NCBI RefSeq assembly: GCF_001275675.1
Contig: NZ_LITM01000006.1
Coordinates: 491,031 to 555,030, forward strand
Reading direction: 5' to 3'
Length of the DNA: 64,000 nucleotides
Origin: Lysinibacillus sp. FJAT-14745
Lineage (GTDB): Bacteria; Bacillota; Bacilli; Bacillales_A; Planococcaceae
This document shows positions 33,910 through 42,831 of the stretch, piece by piece. Every line of letters begins with the position of its first letter. Position 1 is the stretch's first letter. A program made the position numbers and the translations under genes. The notes below the pieces were generated by a model that made no database searches, was not told the DNA's origin, and saw only the letters and a list, made by a program, of their open reading frames with translations.

Positions 33910-34224
33910 ATGCCGTATGTAAAAGCAATTGAAAAATTCCAACGAGCAAATTTTTTAGCATCATCAAAAGTACAAGCATTTACTTATTTAGTGAGTGATG
34001 TAGGTGTAACACCCGATGCGAATGGTAAGAAAATTGTAAAGGCAGGTACAATCTTACCAACTAATGATGCGACAGCTGTAGGCATCTTGTATACCGATGT
34101 TGATGTAACAAATGGACCACAACCAGGTTCTTTAATCGTTGAAGCATATGTACTGGAAGCACGATTGCACACAGCACCAGAAGATGCTGCTAAAACAGCA
34201 TTAAAAGAAATTAAATTCCGATAA
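33910..34224 (+). CDS. Capsid decoration or head stabilising protein
   Basis: A 104-residue beta-rich protein (NGKKIVKAGTILPTNDATAV, GILYTDVDVTNG, GSLIVEAYVLEARL), typical of small proteins encoded between scaffold and major capsid genes that trimerise on the shell (lambda gpD-like or DUF2190). AAAGGAGG precedes the ATG. The exact family is uncertain. Confidence 0.72.
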   Translation: MPYVKAIEKFQRANFLASSKVQAFTYLVSDVGVTPDANGKKIVKAGTILPTNDATAVGILYTDVDVTNGPQPGSLIVEAYVLEARLHTAPEDAAKTALKEIKFR

Positions 34225-34240
34225 TTGGAGGGAAATCAAT

Positions 34241-35296
34241 ATGCCAGACATTTTAGAGTTATTTGGTCAAAAAACAGTATTAGATTACATGAAAGAACGT
34301 CAATATCAAACTTACGGTATTGGAGAAGCGCTTTTTCCAGAAGTTAAACACGACACGCTTGAATTTGAGTACCTCGTAGGAGCAAATGAACTGCCAGTCA
34401 TTGCAAAAGTACACTCTTTTGATACAGAGGCAGAGATTGGTTCATTGGAGGCTGCTAAACAAGTGTTGGAGGCTGCTTATATCAAGAAAAAGTATCAAAT
34501 TACTGAAAAGGATTTGATTGCTTTACAATTCCCACGTACAGCGCAGGAACAACAATTTTTAATGCAACGTGTATTCAACTTAATCGACAAAGCAGCAAAT
34601 GATGTACGTGCTCGTGTTGAATTAATGCGTATGCAAGCATTAACAACTGGTGAGTTGAAATTAGCATTAAACACTGCAAACAGTACATCACCGACCGTTA
34701 CAGTTGACTATGGTGTACCAACAGACCATAAAGAAGCACTTGCTGGTACTGATCAATGGGGAACTGGTTCAGAAGATATTTTAGGAGATTTAGAACGTTG
34801 GTCTGGCGCGTTAGATATTACGCCAACTCGTGCTTTAACTTCTAAGAAAATCGCAGGACTTATTTTACGTAATCCGAAGATTATCGGATACCTATATGGT
34901 GCAGGTTCTGCACGTGTAGCTAATTTAGCAGACTTAAATGCATTCTTTGCACAACAAGGTTTACCAACTATTGCTGTATACGAAGCAAATTCAAACACGA
35001 AATATCGTGAGCAAAATGCTGATGGCACATATACAACAAAGAGCTACTTCCCAGACAATAAATTTGTAATGTTTGGTGATGGACCACTTGGTGAATCGTT
35101 ATATGGCCCAACACCAGAAGAATCTCGTCTTATCCGTAGTGCTTCTGACGTTGAAATGTCTACAATCGGCAAAGTTATCGGTATGGTGTATGAAGAAGGA
35201 AAAGATCCAGTATCAACATGGGCAAAAGCAGCTGCTACAGCTATTCCATCATTCCCGGAAGCTCAAAATGTATTCCAAGCACAACCGATTGCATAA
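34241..35296 (+). CDS. Phage major capsid protein (family E)
   Basis: A 351-residue HK97-fold capsid protein of the lambda gpE group. FEYLVGANELPVIAKVHSFD lies in the N-terminal arm, AYIKKKYQITEKDL in the first part, and FVMFGDGPLGESLYGPTPEE in the C-terminal part. GGAGGG precedes the ATG. Order and spacing to the decoration gene match other Bacillus phages. It should be the most abundant virion protein. Confidence 0.9.
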   Translation: MPDILELFGQKTVLDYMKERQYQTYGIGEALFPEVKHDTLEFEYLVGANELPVIAKVHSFDTEAEIGSLEAAKQVLEAAYIKKKYQITEKDLIALQFPRTAQEQQFLMQRVFNLIDKAANDVRARVELMRMQALTTGELKLALNTANSTSPTVTVDYGVPTDHKEALAGTDQWGTGSEDILGDLERWSGALDITPTRALTSKKIAGLILRNPKIIGYLYGAGSARVANLADLNAFFAQQGLPTIAVYEANSNTKYREQNADGTYTTKSYFPDNKFVMFGDGPLGESLYGPTPEESRLIRSASDVEMSTIGKVIGMVYEEGKDPVSTWAKAAATAIPSFPEAQNVFQAQPIA

Positions 35297-35310
35297 GGAG
35301 GTTGCTTCTA

Positions 35311-35490
35311 GTGGCAAATATTAAAGTAAAAGTTAAAAATGACGCTTTCCCAATTCGTTATAAAGGAGAGCGTTTTTTAGTCGGCGATGAATTGACTATT
35401 GATGAAAAACATTTTATAGAATCAACAATGGAACAATTAGAGGAGCCTAAAAAAGCTACTCGATCTACTAAAACAGTAGAAAGCGAGTGA
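35311..35490 (+). CDS. Small head-associated protein
   Basis: A 59-residue protein from GTG 35311, eight bases after AAGGAGG. The N-terminal strand pair (IKVKVKNDAFPIRYKGERFL, then VGDELTIDEKHF) and a Lys/Thr-rich tail are seen. Small proteins of this form commonly sit between capsid and connector genes. Its role is unknown. Its stop overlaps the possible GTG of the next gene. Confidence 0.6.
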   Translation: MANIKVKVKNDAFPIRYKGERFLVGDELTIDEKHFIESTMEQLEEPKKATRSTKTVESE

Positions 35491-35495
35491 TTTGC

Positions 35496-35891
35496 ATGTA
35501 TCTTGATACAGTAATGCGGTTATCTGCTTTAGGAGTCACTCTATCAAGTGCTCCAAGTAGTTCAGACGATATGTTACTAAAATTCGCTATCGATAAAGTG
35601 ACCAATCACATCAATAACCAAACAAACCTTTATACAGTGCCACAAGGCCTACACGAAATTGCTGTAGATATGGTTGTTGGAGAATTTCTGCTTACAAAAA
35701 AGTCTATGGGCCTACTTGATGTTGAAACACTCAATTTTGAAGTCGTTGCTAAACAGGTGCAGGATGGCGACACAAATGTGGTGTTTGCAGTCGAAGCCAA
35801 CAATACTCCGGAAGCTCAATTCAATGCCTTTGTAGTTTACCTACAGCACAATGAAGTTGATTTTGTCCGTTATAGGGTACTAACATGGTAA
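35496..35891 (+). CDS. Head-tail connector protein
   Basis: A 131-residue helical protein (MYLDTVMRLSALGVTLSSAP, DMLLKFAIDKVTNHINNQTN, LHEIAVDMVVGEFLLTKKSM) in the slot of the adaptor (gp15/YqbG-like) that binds under the portal. ATG 35496 was chosen; GTG 35487 overlaps the previous stop. The identification rests largely on gene order. Confidence 0.7.
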   Translation: MYLDTVMRLSALGVTLSSAPSSSDDMLLKFAIDKVTNHINNQTNLYTVPQGLHEIAVDMVVGEFLLTKKSMGLLDVETLNFEVVAKQVQDGDTNVVFAVEANNTPEAQFNAFVVYLQHNEVDFVRYRVLTW

Positions 35892-36247
35892 GCGCGAGAC
35901 GTAAGGCATTAGAAAAGCTATGGCGAGGTAATTGTACAGTGAAGGCGTGGCAAGAAGTTGAGGATCCTATTACTCATGTTACGCAATCTAAAGAAGTGAC
36001 GTTATATGAGAATCTTATGTGCAAGCTATCACATAAAACGCTAACAAGCGCTTCCTCAACGGGTGGGCCAGCTATAATTGCTGAACAAATCAAACTTTCG
36101 TTAGGTAATGAATATGAAATACCTGCAGGGTGTAAAATTATCGTTACTCAAGATAAGGTTACTGAACAATACACTCGCTCAGGTAAGCCAGGTATCTTTA
36201 TGGATCATCAAGAGATTGTCCTAGATCTATTTAAGGAGTATGCATAA
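35885..36247 (+). CDS. xkdH: Head-closure protein (YqbH/XkdH-like)
   Basis: A 120-residue beta-rich protein (LYENLMCKLSHKTLTSAS, IKLSLGNEYEIPAGCKIIVT, GIFMDHQEIVLDLF) that fits the head-closure or stopper family in PBSX-like phages. It overlaps both neighbours by a few bases, a sign of tight translational coupling. Confidence 0.75.
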   Translation: MVSARRKALEKLWRGNCTVKAWQEVEDPITHVTQSKEVTLYENLMCKLSHKTLTSASSTGGPAIIAEQIKLSLGNEYEIPAGCKIIVTQDKVTEQYTRSGKPGIFMDHQEIVLDLFKEYA

Positions 36248-36666
36248 TGGGCAGAGGTGGACGTGTTGATTATCGACAACTAAAAGCATTCGAGCGAAAG
36301 TTAGCTAAGTTAGCTGGTGCTGATTTTGATAATTTCTGTGAAGCAGCAGCCAAGGAGTTAGCAGCTAGAATGTTAGGGAAAGTAATTAGACGTACTCCTG
36401 TAGCTCCTATAGATGGAGGAACTTTAAGGCGTGGATGGACTATTGGACAAGTAAAAAAGAGTGGTTCTATCTACGGAATAGAGGTTATCAATGGTGTGGA
36501 TTACGCGCAGTACGTTGAGTTTGGCCACAGAACAAGAAACCATGAAGGTTGGGTAAACGGTCGCTTTATGATGACTATTTCAGCAGATGAAGTAGAACAA
36601 CAAGCACCAAAGCTACTTGAAAAAAAGCTATACACTATGCTAAAGGAGGCTTTTGATGGAGATTAA
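36247..36666 (+). CDS. xkdI: HK97 gp10-like tail completion protein (XkdI-like)
   Basis: A 139-residue protein. RTPVAPIDGGTLRRGWTIG, VINGVDYAQYVEFGHRTRNH and a C-terminal helix are the hallmarks of the gp10/YqbI family of tail completion proteins. The ATG overlaps the previous stop by one base. Confidence 0.85.
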   Translation: MGRGGRVDYRQLKAFERKLAKLAGADFDNFCEAAAKELAARMLGKVIRRTPVAPIDGGTLRRGWTIGQVKKSGSIYGIEVINGVDYAQYVEFGHRTRNHEGWVNGRFMMTISADEVEQQAPKLLEKKLYTMLKEAFDGD

Positions 36667-37078
36667 TGATATTCAAAACGCTATATCCGTTAAGCTTCAC
36701 GAAGCTTTTGGTAGCGACTATAAAAAATATATTGATGAAGTACCGCAGGGGTTTAAGACTCCTGCTTTTTTAATTCAATTTTTGAGTTTAGAGCATATAA
36801 GACAAATCGGAAATCGATGGAAAGTAACAACATTATTTAACGTTCAGTATTTCCCTAAAAACGGCTTGTCTGAGGCATCCAATATGACTTTGAAGGTACA
36901 ACAAGCACTAAAAGAAATAACACTGTTAAATGGCTCTCTAATGCTTGGTACAGGAGCAAACAGTGAGGTAGTGGATGGTATAGGTCATAACTTTATTCGT
37001 TTCAATTTCTTTCTACAGGAAATTGAAGAGAAGATTTTCATGGGCTCGCTAGAGCAACACATAAAAACGAAAGGGTGA
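36656..37078 (+). CDS. xkdJ: Tail terminator protein (XkdJ-like)
   Basis: A 140-residue protein (EINDIQNAISVKLHEAFGSD, VPQGFKTPAFLIQFLSLEH, a terminal FNFFLQEIEE) of the YqbJ/DUF6838 type, which caps the tail tube at the head interface. ATG 36656 follows AAAGGAGG within the end of xkdI. Confidence 0.78.
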   Translation: MEINDIQNAISVKLHEAFGSDYKKYIDEVPQGFKTPAFLIQFLSLEHIRQIGNRWKVTTLFNVQYFPKNGLSEASNMTLKVQQALKEITLLNGSLMLGTGANSEVVDGIGHNFIRFNFFLQEIEEKIFMGSLEQHIKTKG

Positions 37079-37083
37079 ATGTG

Positions 37084-37275
37084 GTGGTAACAAAGAGTGA
37101 GTCAAATAAAGGCGAAGCAAAAAAAGAGCCAGAATTTACAAAAGAACAAATTGTGAAAAGTAATAAATACATGGCTCGTCGTGATGCACTAAATGCATTA
37201 CTGGAAGATGGCAAAACATACTCATTCACTGAAGTGGATGGGGTTCTAAAGAAATTCGATAAGGGAGGTAAATAA
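37084..37275 (+). CDS. Small charged tail protein
   Basis: A 63-residue Lys/Glu-rich protein (KEPEFTKEQIVKSNKYMARR, LNALLEDGKTYSFTEVDGVL) encoded immediately before the sheath gene. This slot is regularly occupied by such proteins in PBSX-like phages. GTG codons at 37075, 37081 and 37084 are all possible; 37084 has the best spacing from AAAGGGTG. Confidence 0.65.
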   Translation: MVTKSESNKGEAKKEPEFTKEQIVKSNKYMARRDALNALLEDGKTYSFTEVDGVLKKFDKGGK

Positions 37276-37276
37276 C

Positions 37277-38599
37277 GTGGCATTAGGTGGAGGTCCATTT
37301 TTAACACAAAACAAAGTACTACCAGGTACTTATCACAACTTTATTAGTAAAGCTCGTGCTTTTGTAAATCTAAGTGATCGTGGTTATGTCGGTCTACCAA
37401 TACCTCTAGATTGGGGCGTAGACGGCGATGTATTCGCAGTAACACAAGAGGATTTACAAAAAGATTCTCGTAAAATCTTTGGCTATGATTACACTGATCC
37501 AAAACTAAAAGGCATTCGCGATGTATTCAAAAATGCTATCACAGTATTTTTCTACAAGCTTGCTGTGGGTGCAGTAGCAGCTAAAAATAACTATGCAACA
37601 GCAAAGTACAAAGGTGTACGCGGAAACGATATCACCATTGTTATTCAAGCTAATGTGGATGAACCAACGAAGTTTGATGTTCAAACTCTATTAGCTAACG
37701 TACTAGTAGACGAACAGATAGCTGTAGATAATGCTGCTGATTTGAAAGCTAATGACTTCGTTACATTTAAGTCAGATGCAACACTAACATTAACAGCTGG
37801 CACACCATTAACAGGTGGTTCAAATGGCTCTGCTATCACAGGCGGTGCACATCAGGAAGCGCTAGACGCATTAGAGGCTTACGGTTTCAATACACTAGGC
37901 TGTTTATCAAAAGACAATCTAATCAAATCTTTATATATTGAATATACAAAACGTATTCGTGATCAAGTAGGTGGCAAGTTCCAACTAGTAGGCCATAAAC
38001 TCGGCACACCTGACCATGAAGGTATTATCGATGTACAAAATGATGCTATTAGCGATGGCGAAGAAGTATTCGGAGCAGTATATTGGGCTACCGGTGCACA
38101 AGCTGGCGTCGCTGTAAATAAATCAAATACTAACAAGAAATACGATGGTGAATTCACACTTGATATGTCTGAAACAAAGACACAATCTCAACTAACTGCG
38201 CTTTTAAAAGGCGGGAAATATATTTTCCATCGTGTAGGTGACGAAGTTCGTGTCCTTGAAGATGTGAACACATTTACTTCGTTTACGGTGGATAAAAACG
38301 AAGATTTTAACATGAACCAAGTTATTCGTGTTCTTGATCAAATCGCAATCGATACAGCTCATCTATTCAATACTCGATACCTTGGTCAAGTACCAAATGA
38401 CCAAGACGGACGCATTTCATTATGGAATGATATTGGTGCTCACCGAATGGAAATGCAACGTATTAGAGCACTCCAAAATTACAACAAAGATGAGTTAACT
38501 GTAGAGCAAGGTAATTCTAAGAAAGCTGTTGTAGTGAATGAAGTTGTGAATCCTACTGTAGCGATGTCTCAACTTTATATCACAACTACAGTAGCGTAA
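37277..38599 (+). CDS. xkdK: Contractile tail sheath protein
   Basis: A 440-residue sheath protein. LSDRGYVGLPIPLDWGVDGD and KIFGYDYTDPKLKGIRDVFK lie in the first part. A middle domain (KYKGVRGNDITIVIQANVDE) and the C-terminal dimerising part (TAHLFNTRYLGQVPNDQDGR) follow. This marks the phage as a myophage. GTG 37277 follows GGGAGGT. The tail tube gene follows directly. Confidence 0.93.
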   Translation: MALGGGPFLTQNKVLPGTYHNFISKARAFVNLSDRGYVGLPIPLDWGVDGDVFAVTQEDLQKDSRKIFGYDYTDPKLKGIRDVFKNAITVFFYKLAVGAVAAKNNYATAKYKGVRGNDITIVIQANVDEPTKFDVQTLLANVLVDEQIAVDNAADLKANDFVTFKSDATLTLTAGTPLTGGSNGSAITGGAHQEALDALEAYGFNTLGCLSKDNLIKSLYIEYTKRIRDQVGGKFQLVGHKLGTPDHEGIIDVQNDAISDGEEVFGAVYWATGAQAGVAVNKSNTNKKYDGEFTLDMSETKTQSQLTALLKGGKYIFHRVGDEVRVLEDVNTFTSFTVDKNEDFNMNQVIRVLDQIAIDTAHLFNTRYLGQVPNDQDGRISLWNDIGAHRMEMQRIRALQNYNKDELTVEQGNSKKAVVVNEVVNPTVAMSQLYITTTVA

Positions 38600-38613
38600 G
38601 GGAGGGAATCAAA

Positions 38614-39129
38614 TTGAAACCAAACAAATTGTTAATTCCGTTGGATCTTCAGTATTTCGCAAATACTACCATGCATGCTCGTGATGCCATTCATGGTGCA
38701 CAAGGACGAGCGTATGTGACGATTGAAGGCAATCGTTACTTATTTGCTCAGTTAATTAATTTAGAAGCTAAAATGGAAAAAACAAAAACACAAGTGCCAA
38801 TCATGGGGCGCATTAGTAAAGGTAATAAAGCAACTGGTGCTGAGTATTCAGGCAATGCGACATTCTACTTCAATACATCGATATTCCGTAAATTATTAAA
38901 ACGTTACAAAGATACTGGTGAGGATGTTTACTTTGATATTCAGGTGACTAATGAGGATGGTTCATCTACGGTCGGTCGTCAAACAACTATTCTAATAGAC
39001 TGTAATATGGATGGTGGTACTATCGCTGCACTTGACGCAGACGCAGAATACCTAGAAGACGAAATCGACTTTACGTTTGAGGATTGGGATATGCCAGAAG
39101 AATTTTCAACGTTAAAAGAAATGTTATAA
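38614..39129 (+). CDS. xkdM: Tail tube protein with LQYFA leader
   Basis: A 171-residue protein. After DAIHGAQGRAYVTIEGNRYL it follows the XkdM tube family (PIMGRISKGNKATGAEYSGN, EDGSSTVGRQTTILIDCNMD). The first 17 residues contain LDLQYFA, a short motif otherwise seen at the N-terminus of Firmicute phage head or scaffold proteins. TTG 38614 sits behind GGGAGGG and is clearly the intended start, so the leader is translated. Confidence 0.88.
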   Translation: MKPNKLLIPLDLQYFANTTMHARDAIHGAQGRAYVTIEGNRYLFAQLINLEAKMEKTKTQVPIMGRISKGNKATGAEYSGNATFYFNTSIFRKLLKRYKDTGEDVYFDIQVTNEDGSSTVGRQTTILIDCNMDGGTIAALDADAEYLEDEIDFTFEDWDMPEEFSTLKEML

Positions 39130-39134
39130 GACTT

Positions 39135-39157
39135 GAGCTCACTTTGTGGGCTCTTTT
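39135..39157 (+). terminator. Weak hairpin in late operon
   Basis: GAGCTCAC-TTT-GTGGGCTC followed by TTTT, just after the tube gene. It may reduce expression of downstream genes relative to sheath and tube. Confidence 0.5.
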
Positions 39158-39185
39158 CATCTATTCAAAAAAGGAGCGATTCTTA

Positions 39186-39419
39186 ATGCCGTTAAATGTA
39201 AATGATATTACAGATACATTTGTAAGTGGTGAAGAACCTAAAGAAGTATACAAAAAAGTTATTGAAGATATTGGTCATCACTTTATTAACAATGCTGAAA
39301 GGTTATCTGCCAACATGATAGATATACATGCAGGTATGAAAATAGAAATCGATATTCCTGTAAGTGGCATTGTCACAATTGATACTACAAACACGGAATA
39401 TGTAATTAAGAAAAAATAA
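39186..39419 (+). CDS. Small phage protein, function unknown
   Basis: A 77-residue protein (LNVNDITDTFVSGEEPKEVY ... GMKIEIDIPVSGIVTIDTTN): an N-terminal helix and a C-terminal beta hairpin. ATG 39186 is placed behind AAAAGGAG. A longer frame from 39084 would run back into xkdM and is rejected. It lies between tube and tail chaperone genes. No family recognised. Confidence 0.6.
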   Translation: MPLNVNDITDTFVSGEEPKEVYKKVIEDIGHHFINNAERLSANMIDIHAGMKIEIDIPVSGIVTIDTTNTEYVIKKK

Positions 39420-39435
39420 TCGGAGGTAAAATAAT

Positions 39436-39867
39436 ATGTCAAATTTAACTGCATTTTTAGCACAAAACGCATTAAAACCTGAGAATGAGAAAGTTGTTGT
39501 TTCAAAACGATTTGTTAATCCAGAAACTAAAAAGCCAATGGAATGGGAAGTTGCTGCCATCACTTCTGATGAAGATGATTTATTACGAAAAGACAATACA
39601 AAACGCATGCCTGTACCAGGCAAAAAAGGTGTGATGGTGCCAGAAACAAACTACACAGCTTACTTAGCTGATTTAGCTGCTAAATGTACTATATTCCCTA
39701 ATTTACATGATGTAGAGCTACAGAAATCATACGGAGTAATGGGTGCTAAAGAATTATTGAAAAAGATGTTGTTACCAGGTGAATATGACGAATACTTAGC
39801 AACTGTACAAAAAATCAACGGCTTTGATGTCGGTATGGATGAATTAGTTGAAGAAGCAAAAAACTAA
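39436..39867 (+). CDS. xkdN: Tail assembly chaperone, short form (XkdN-like)
   Basis: A 143-residue protein (LTAFLAQNALKPENEKVVVS, KRFVNPETKKPMEWEVAAI, TIFPNLHDVELQKSYGVMGA) of the XkdN family that precedes the tape measure gene. The stop lies directly after a slippery heptamer, so this is the zero-frame product of a G/GT-type chaperone pair. It coats the tape measure protein before tail polymerisation. Confidence 0.85.
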   Translation: MSNLTAFLAQNALKPENEKVVVSKRFVNPETKKPMEWEVAAITSDEDDLLRKDNTKRMPVPGKKGVMVPETNYTAYLADLAAKCTIFPNLHDVELQKSYGVMGAKELLKKMLLPGEYDEYLATVQKINGFDVGMDELVEEAKN

Positions 39868-40064
39868 TTGAGGACGGTGACTATGAGGCGAATGTGGCTT
39901 ATTACTGTTTACATAAGCTCCATAAGTGGCCGTCTGAGTTTGATAATTTACCAAGGTATGAAAAAGCATTTGTTATAGCTGCTGTTCAACTTAAACGTGA
40001 TACAGATGAACAACATGAAAAGGAAGCTAAAAATGGCAAAGGCAGAAGACGAAGAAAGCGATAA
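39436..40064 (+). CDS. Tail assembly chaperone, long form by -1 frameshift
   Basis: After slippage at A-AAA-AAC (39858-39864) the ribosome continues in the -1 frame: KKLIEDGDYEANVAYYCLHK, LHKWPSEFDNLPRYEKAFVI and so on to a basic end GRRRRKR, stop TAA 40062-40064. This extension has no start codon of its own. It adds about 67 residues, giving a protein of about 209. Programmed -1 shifting between the two genes before the tape measure gene is widespread in tailed phages. The slip is inferred from the heptamer and the open frame. Confidence 0.75.
39858..39864 (+). promoter_or_regulatory. Slippery heptamer A AAA AAC
   Basis: In zero frame GCA AAA AAC TAA. A -1 slip re-pairs both tRNAs on AAA and reads on as CTA ATT GAG. 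The UAA immediately following should favour shifting. Confidence 0.75.
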
Positions 40065-40137
40065 ATACCAATTATGCCAATTTAATATAGTGAAATCTCT
40101 CCATATTAGGTATATTTATTTATGAGGGGGGATAAAA

Positions 40138-40482
40138 ATGGCACGAAATAAAGTTATAGCCGGTGAGTATGAGGGAAGTTTAGTTATGGGGTTCGTAATA
40201 GCAGGTGTTTATCCAAACCCTAAACAACCTCCGATTGAACTAACGAAAGAAAATGTATCGAATTATGAGGTAATAACTGAAGAACATCGCAAAAGTGCAG
40301 CTTCTGGTATTACAAGAGGTTTAGTCGGAGGCGCATTGTTAGGACCTGTAGGCTTGTTAGCAGGACTTACTGCCAAAAGTAAAGGAACACATGTAATAGC
40401 AGTAGAATTTAAAGACGGAAAGAAAAGTCTTATTGAAATTGATGAAAAAATCTATAAAGCATTCATCCAAAAGATGTTCTAA
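40138..40482 (+). CDS. Glycine-zipper small protein, probable moron
   Basis: A 114-residue protein. A beta-rich start (KVIAGEYEGSLVMGFVIAGV), a central Gly/Leu-rich helix (ITRGLVGGALLGPVGLLAGL) and a C-terminal VIAVEFKDGKKSLIEIDEKI are seen. It has its own ribosome site (GAGGGGGG), spacing before it and a terminator after it, so it is an independent unit inserted between chaperone and tape measure genes. PBSX has no gene here. The function is unknown. Confidence 0.6.
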   Translation: MARNKVIAGEYEGSLVMGFVIAGVYPNPKQPPIELTKENVSNYEVITEEHRKSAASGITRGLVGGALLGPVGLLAGLTAKSKGTHVIAVEFKDGKKSLIEIDEKIYKAFIQKMF

Positions 40483-40491
40483 AAAGTATTT

Positions 40492-40515
40492 AAGCACTCA
40501 TTTTGAGTGCTTTTT
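40492..40515 (+). terminator. Rho-independent terminator
   Basis: AAGCACTCA-TTT-TGAGTGC followed by TTTTT. It closes the glycine-zipper gene inside the tail operon. Confidence 0.8.
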
Positions 40516-40539
40516 ATTATGCCTAAAAGGAGTGAAATC

Positions 40540-42831
40540 ATGGCTACAATACGTACAGCAATTCAAATTCAAGATCAATTGAGTCAACCGATGCGTGCAA
40601 TGCACAACGCTGTTTCAATGATGGTTAATCAGATGGAAGCCATGCATGCTGCATCTGGACAAATGATAGATACATCTAGTGTTGGATTAGCACGTAGAGA
40701 ATTAGCGATGGCTGCAGATGCAATGAATAGAATTGAAAGTGAAGTTACGGATGCAGCTACGACACAACAAAGATTCACCAATAATATTAGGGATGGCACA
40801 AGTGCAGCAGACGGATTATTAAATAAAATTATTGGAATAGCAGCTGCTTATTTATCATTTCAAACAGGAAAAAACATTATTGGTTTATCTGATGAAATGA
40901 TTAATACTCAAGCTCGACTTGAGTTGATGAATAGTACTTATCACAAAAATGCAGAATCTGCTAATGGTGTAAATAGCATGTTGATGAAAACATCTGAATT
41001 ACAACAGATGATTTTCGAGTCAGCTCAACGTACAGCTACATCATATCAATCTACAGCAGATATGGTTGGTAAGTTAGGTATGCAAGCATCTGGAGCATTT
41101 GCTAATACTACAGAAATAGTAGCATTTGCTGAACAAATCAACAAGACGTTTGCCATTGCAGGTACTTCAGCTGAAGGTGTCAGCTCAGTAATGTTGCAGT
41201 TAACACAAGCGATGGCGGCCGGGAAATTACAAGGTGAAGAATTAAATGCAGTTTTAGACAATGCTCAACCAATTGTAGCTAATATTCAGCGTTACTTGGA
41301 GGAAGCGATGAACATTGATGCATCAAACATTAAAAAGTTAGCATCAGATGGTGTAATTACAGCGGACATTATTAAAAATGCCATGTTTTATGCAGCAGAA
41401 GAAACAAATGCAGCATTTGGTAGTATTCCTACTAAGTGGTCAGATATTTGGACGATAATGACTGACAGAGCCCTTATGGCTTTTACACCAGTTTTGCAAA
41501 AAATAAATGACTTGGCTAACAGCGACAGAACTAAACAGATAATGGAAAGTACAACAGTTGCTTTAAAACAAATGGCTGATGTAGCAATATTTGCGATGGA
41601 TATTTTGGCAGCTGGTGGAAGTTTTATTTACGATCATTGGTCAATAATTGGTCCTATTGTAGGTACAGTAACTGCTGCACTTATTGCTTACGGTATTGCC
41701 TTAACTACAATCAAATTAATAACAATGGCAACTGCTATTTGGCAAGGTATTTTAGCAATCCGCACAGCAGGTCAAGCAGCAGCTACAATGATGGCTACTG
41801 GTGCAACATTTGCTCAAACTGCTGCTCAATATGGCTTAAATGCAGCACTTTATGCATGTCCATTAACATGGATTATCCTACTGATAATTGCATTAGTTGG
41901 TGTTTTTTATTTAGCAATTGGTGTAGTAAATCACTTTGCTGGAACCTCAATCAGTGCAACTGGTGCAATTGCAGGAGCATTTATGATGCTAGCTACTCAC
42001 ATCTACAATATAATAGCTTACTTATGGAACATCTTTGCATCCATCGTAGAGTTTTGGGTAAATATCTGGTTTAACGGAAACTATACAGTAAAGCGCTTGT
42101 TTGCAAATTTAGCAAATAACGCTCTAGATATGGCAATAAGTATGATTGGAAGCTTTGATAGTGCTGCCACAAATTTAGCTAATATGTTCATTAGCGGTGC
42201 TAATATGGCGATACAAGCAATCAACTGGGTTATCGACGCTCTTAATAAAGTACCTGGTATCGACATCGGAAAAATGAGTGAATTTAATGCTAGAACATCC
42301 GTAACGGCAGATTTATCGAAATTAAAGAAAGGTGTAAATGATTGGGTTGGAGAAACTCCTGCTGATTACTGGGAAGCCCCTAAAATGGAAATGAAGTCTT
42401 TGGGCGCTGCTTGGGACACTGGCTACAACTGGGGAGCTGATTTATTTAGTTCTGATAAAAATAAAGACAAGAGTAATTCTGGTAAAGCAATTGAAGATGC
42501 AATGAAAAACGCCATGAATGGCGCTGGAAAAGGTGCTGGTATAGGCGATAAGCTAGATAAGGGAAATCGCAACGGTGGTAAAACGGCTGGCAATACAGCA
42601 AAAATGGCAAAGTCAATGGAAGGTTCTGGAGAAGATTTGAAATATCTTCGTGACATAGCGGAACGCGAGGCTATTAATAGATATACAACGGCTGAAATTA
42701 ACATCGACATGAAGAATGAAAATCATATCAATAACGAAATGGACATCGATGGTGTTATTGATCGTTTTGGTGAGCGTGCCGAGGAAGTAGCAGATATGTT
42801 AGCAGAAGGAGGTCCAACAGAAGATGTATAA
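40540..42831 (+). CDS. xkdO: Tape measure protein
   Basis: A 763-residue protein that sets tail length and reaches the cell membrane during DNA entry. The N-terminal tape-measure domain includes QSTADMVGKLGMQASGAFAN and QLTQAMAAGKLQGEELNAVL. Hydrophobic segments lie at about residues 360-500 (WIILLIIALVGVFYLAIGVV), with a Gly/Lys-rich region and a charged C-terminus. ATG 40540 follows AAAAGGAG; an earlier start at 40507 would lie in the terminator. It is shorter than the PBSX protein as I recall it. Confidence 0.9.
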   Translation: MATIRTAIQIQDQLSQPMRAMHNAVSMMVNQMEAMHAASGQMIDTSSVGLARRELAMAADAMNRIESEVTDAATTQQRFTNNIRDGTSAADGLLNKIIGIAAAYLSFQTGKNIIGLSDEMINTQARLELMNSTYHKNAESANGVNSMLMKTSELQQMIFESAQRTATSYQSTADMVGKLGMQASGAFANTTEIVAFAEQINKTFAIAGTSAEGVSSVMLQLTQAMAAGKLQGEELNAVLDNAQPIVANIQRYLEEAMNIDASNIKKLASDGVITADIIKNAMFYAAEETNAAFGSIPTKWSDIWTIMTDRALMAFTPVLQKINDLANSDRTKQIMESTTVALKQMADVAIFAMDILAAGGSFIYDHWSIIGPIVGTVTAALIAYGIALTTIKLITMATAIWQGILAIRTAGQAAATMMATGATFAQTAAQYGLNAALYACPLTWIILLIIALVGVFYLAIGVVNHFAGTSISATGAIAGAFMMLATHIYNIIAYLWNIFASIVEFWVNIWFNGNYTVKRLFANLANNALDMAISMIGSFDSAATNLANMFISGANMAIQAINWVIDALNKVPGIDIGKMSEFNARTSVTADLSKLKKGVNDWVGETPADYWEAPKMEMKSLGAAWDTGYNWGADLFSSDKNKDKSNSGKAIEDAMKNAMNGAGKGAGIGDKLDKGNRNGGKTAGNTAKMAKSMEGSGEDLKYLRDIAEREAINRYTTAEINIDMKNENHINNEMDIDGVIDRFGERAEEVADMLAEGGPTEDV

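Noticed and set aside
41637..42074. 145-residue Cys-rich plus-strand ORF
   Set aside because: Alternate frame of the tape measure gene; its odd Cys/Ser/Asn composition comes from codon frame shift.
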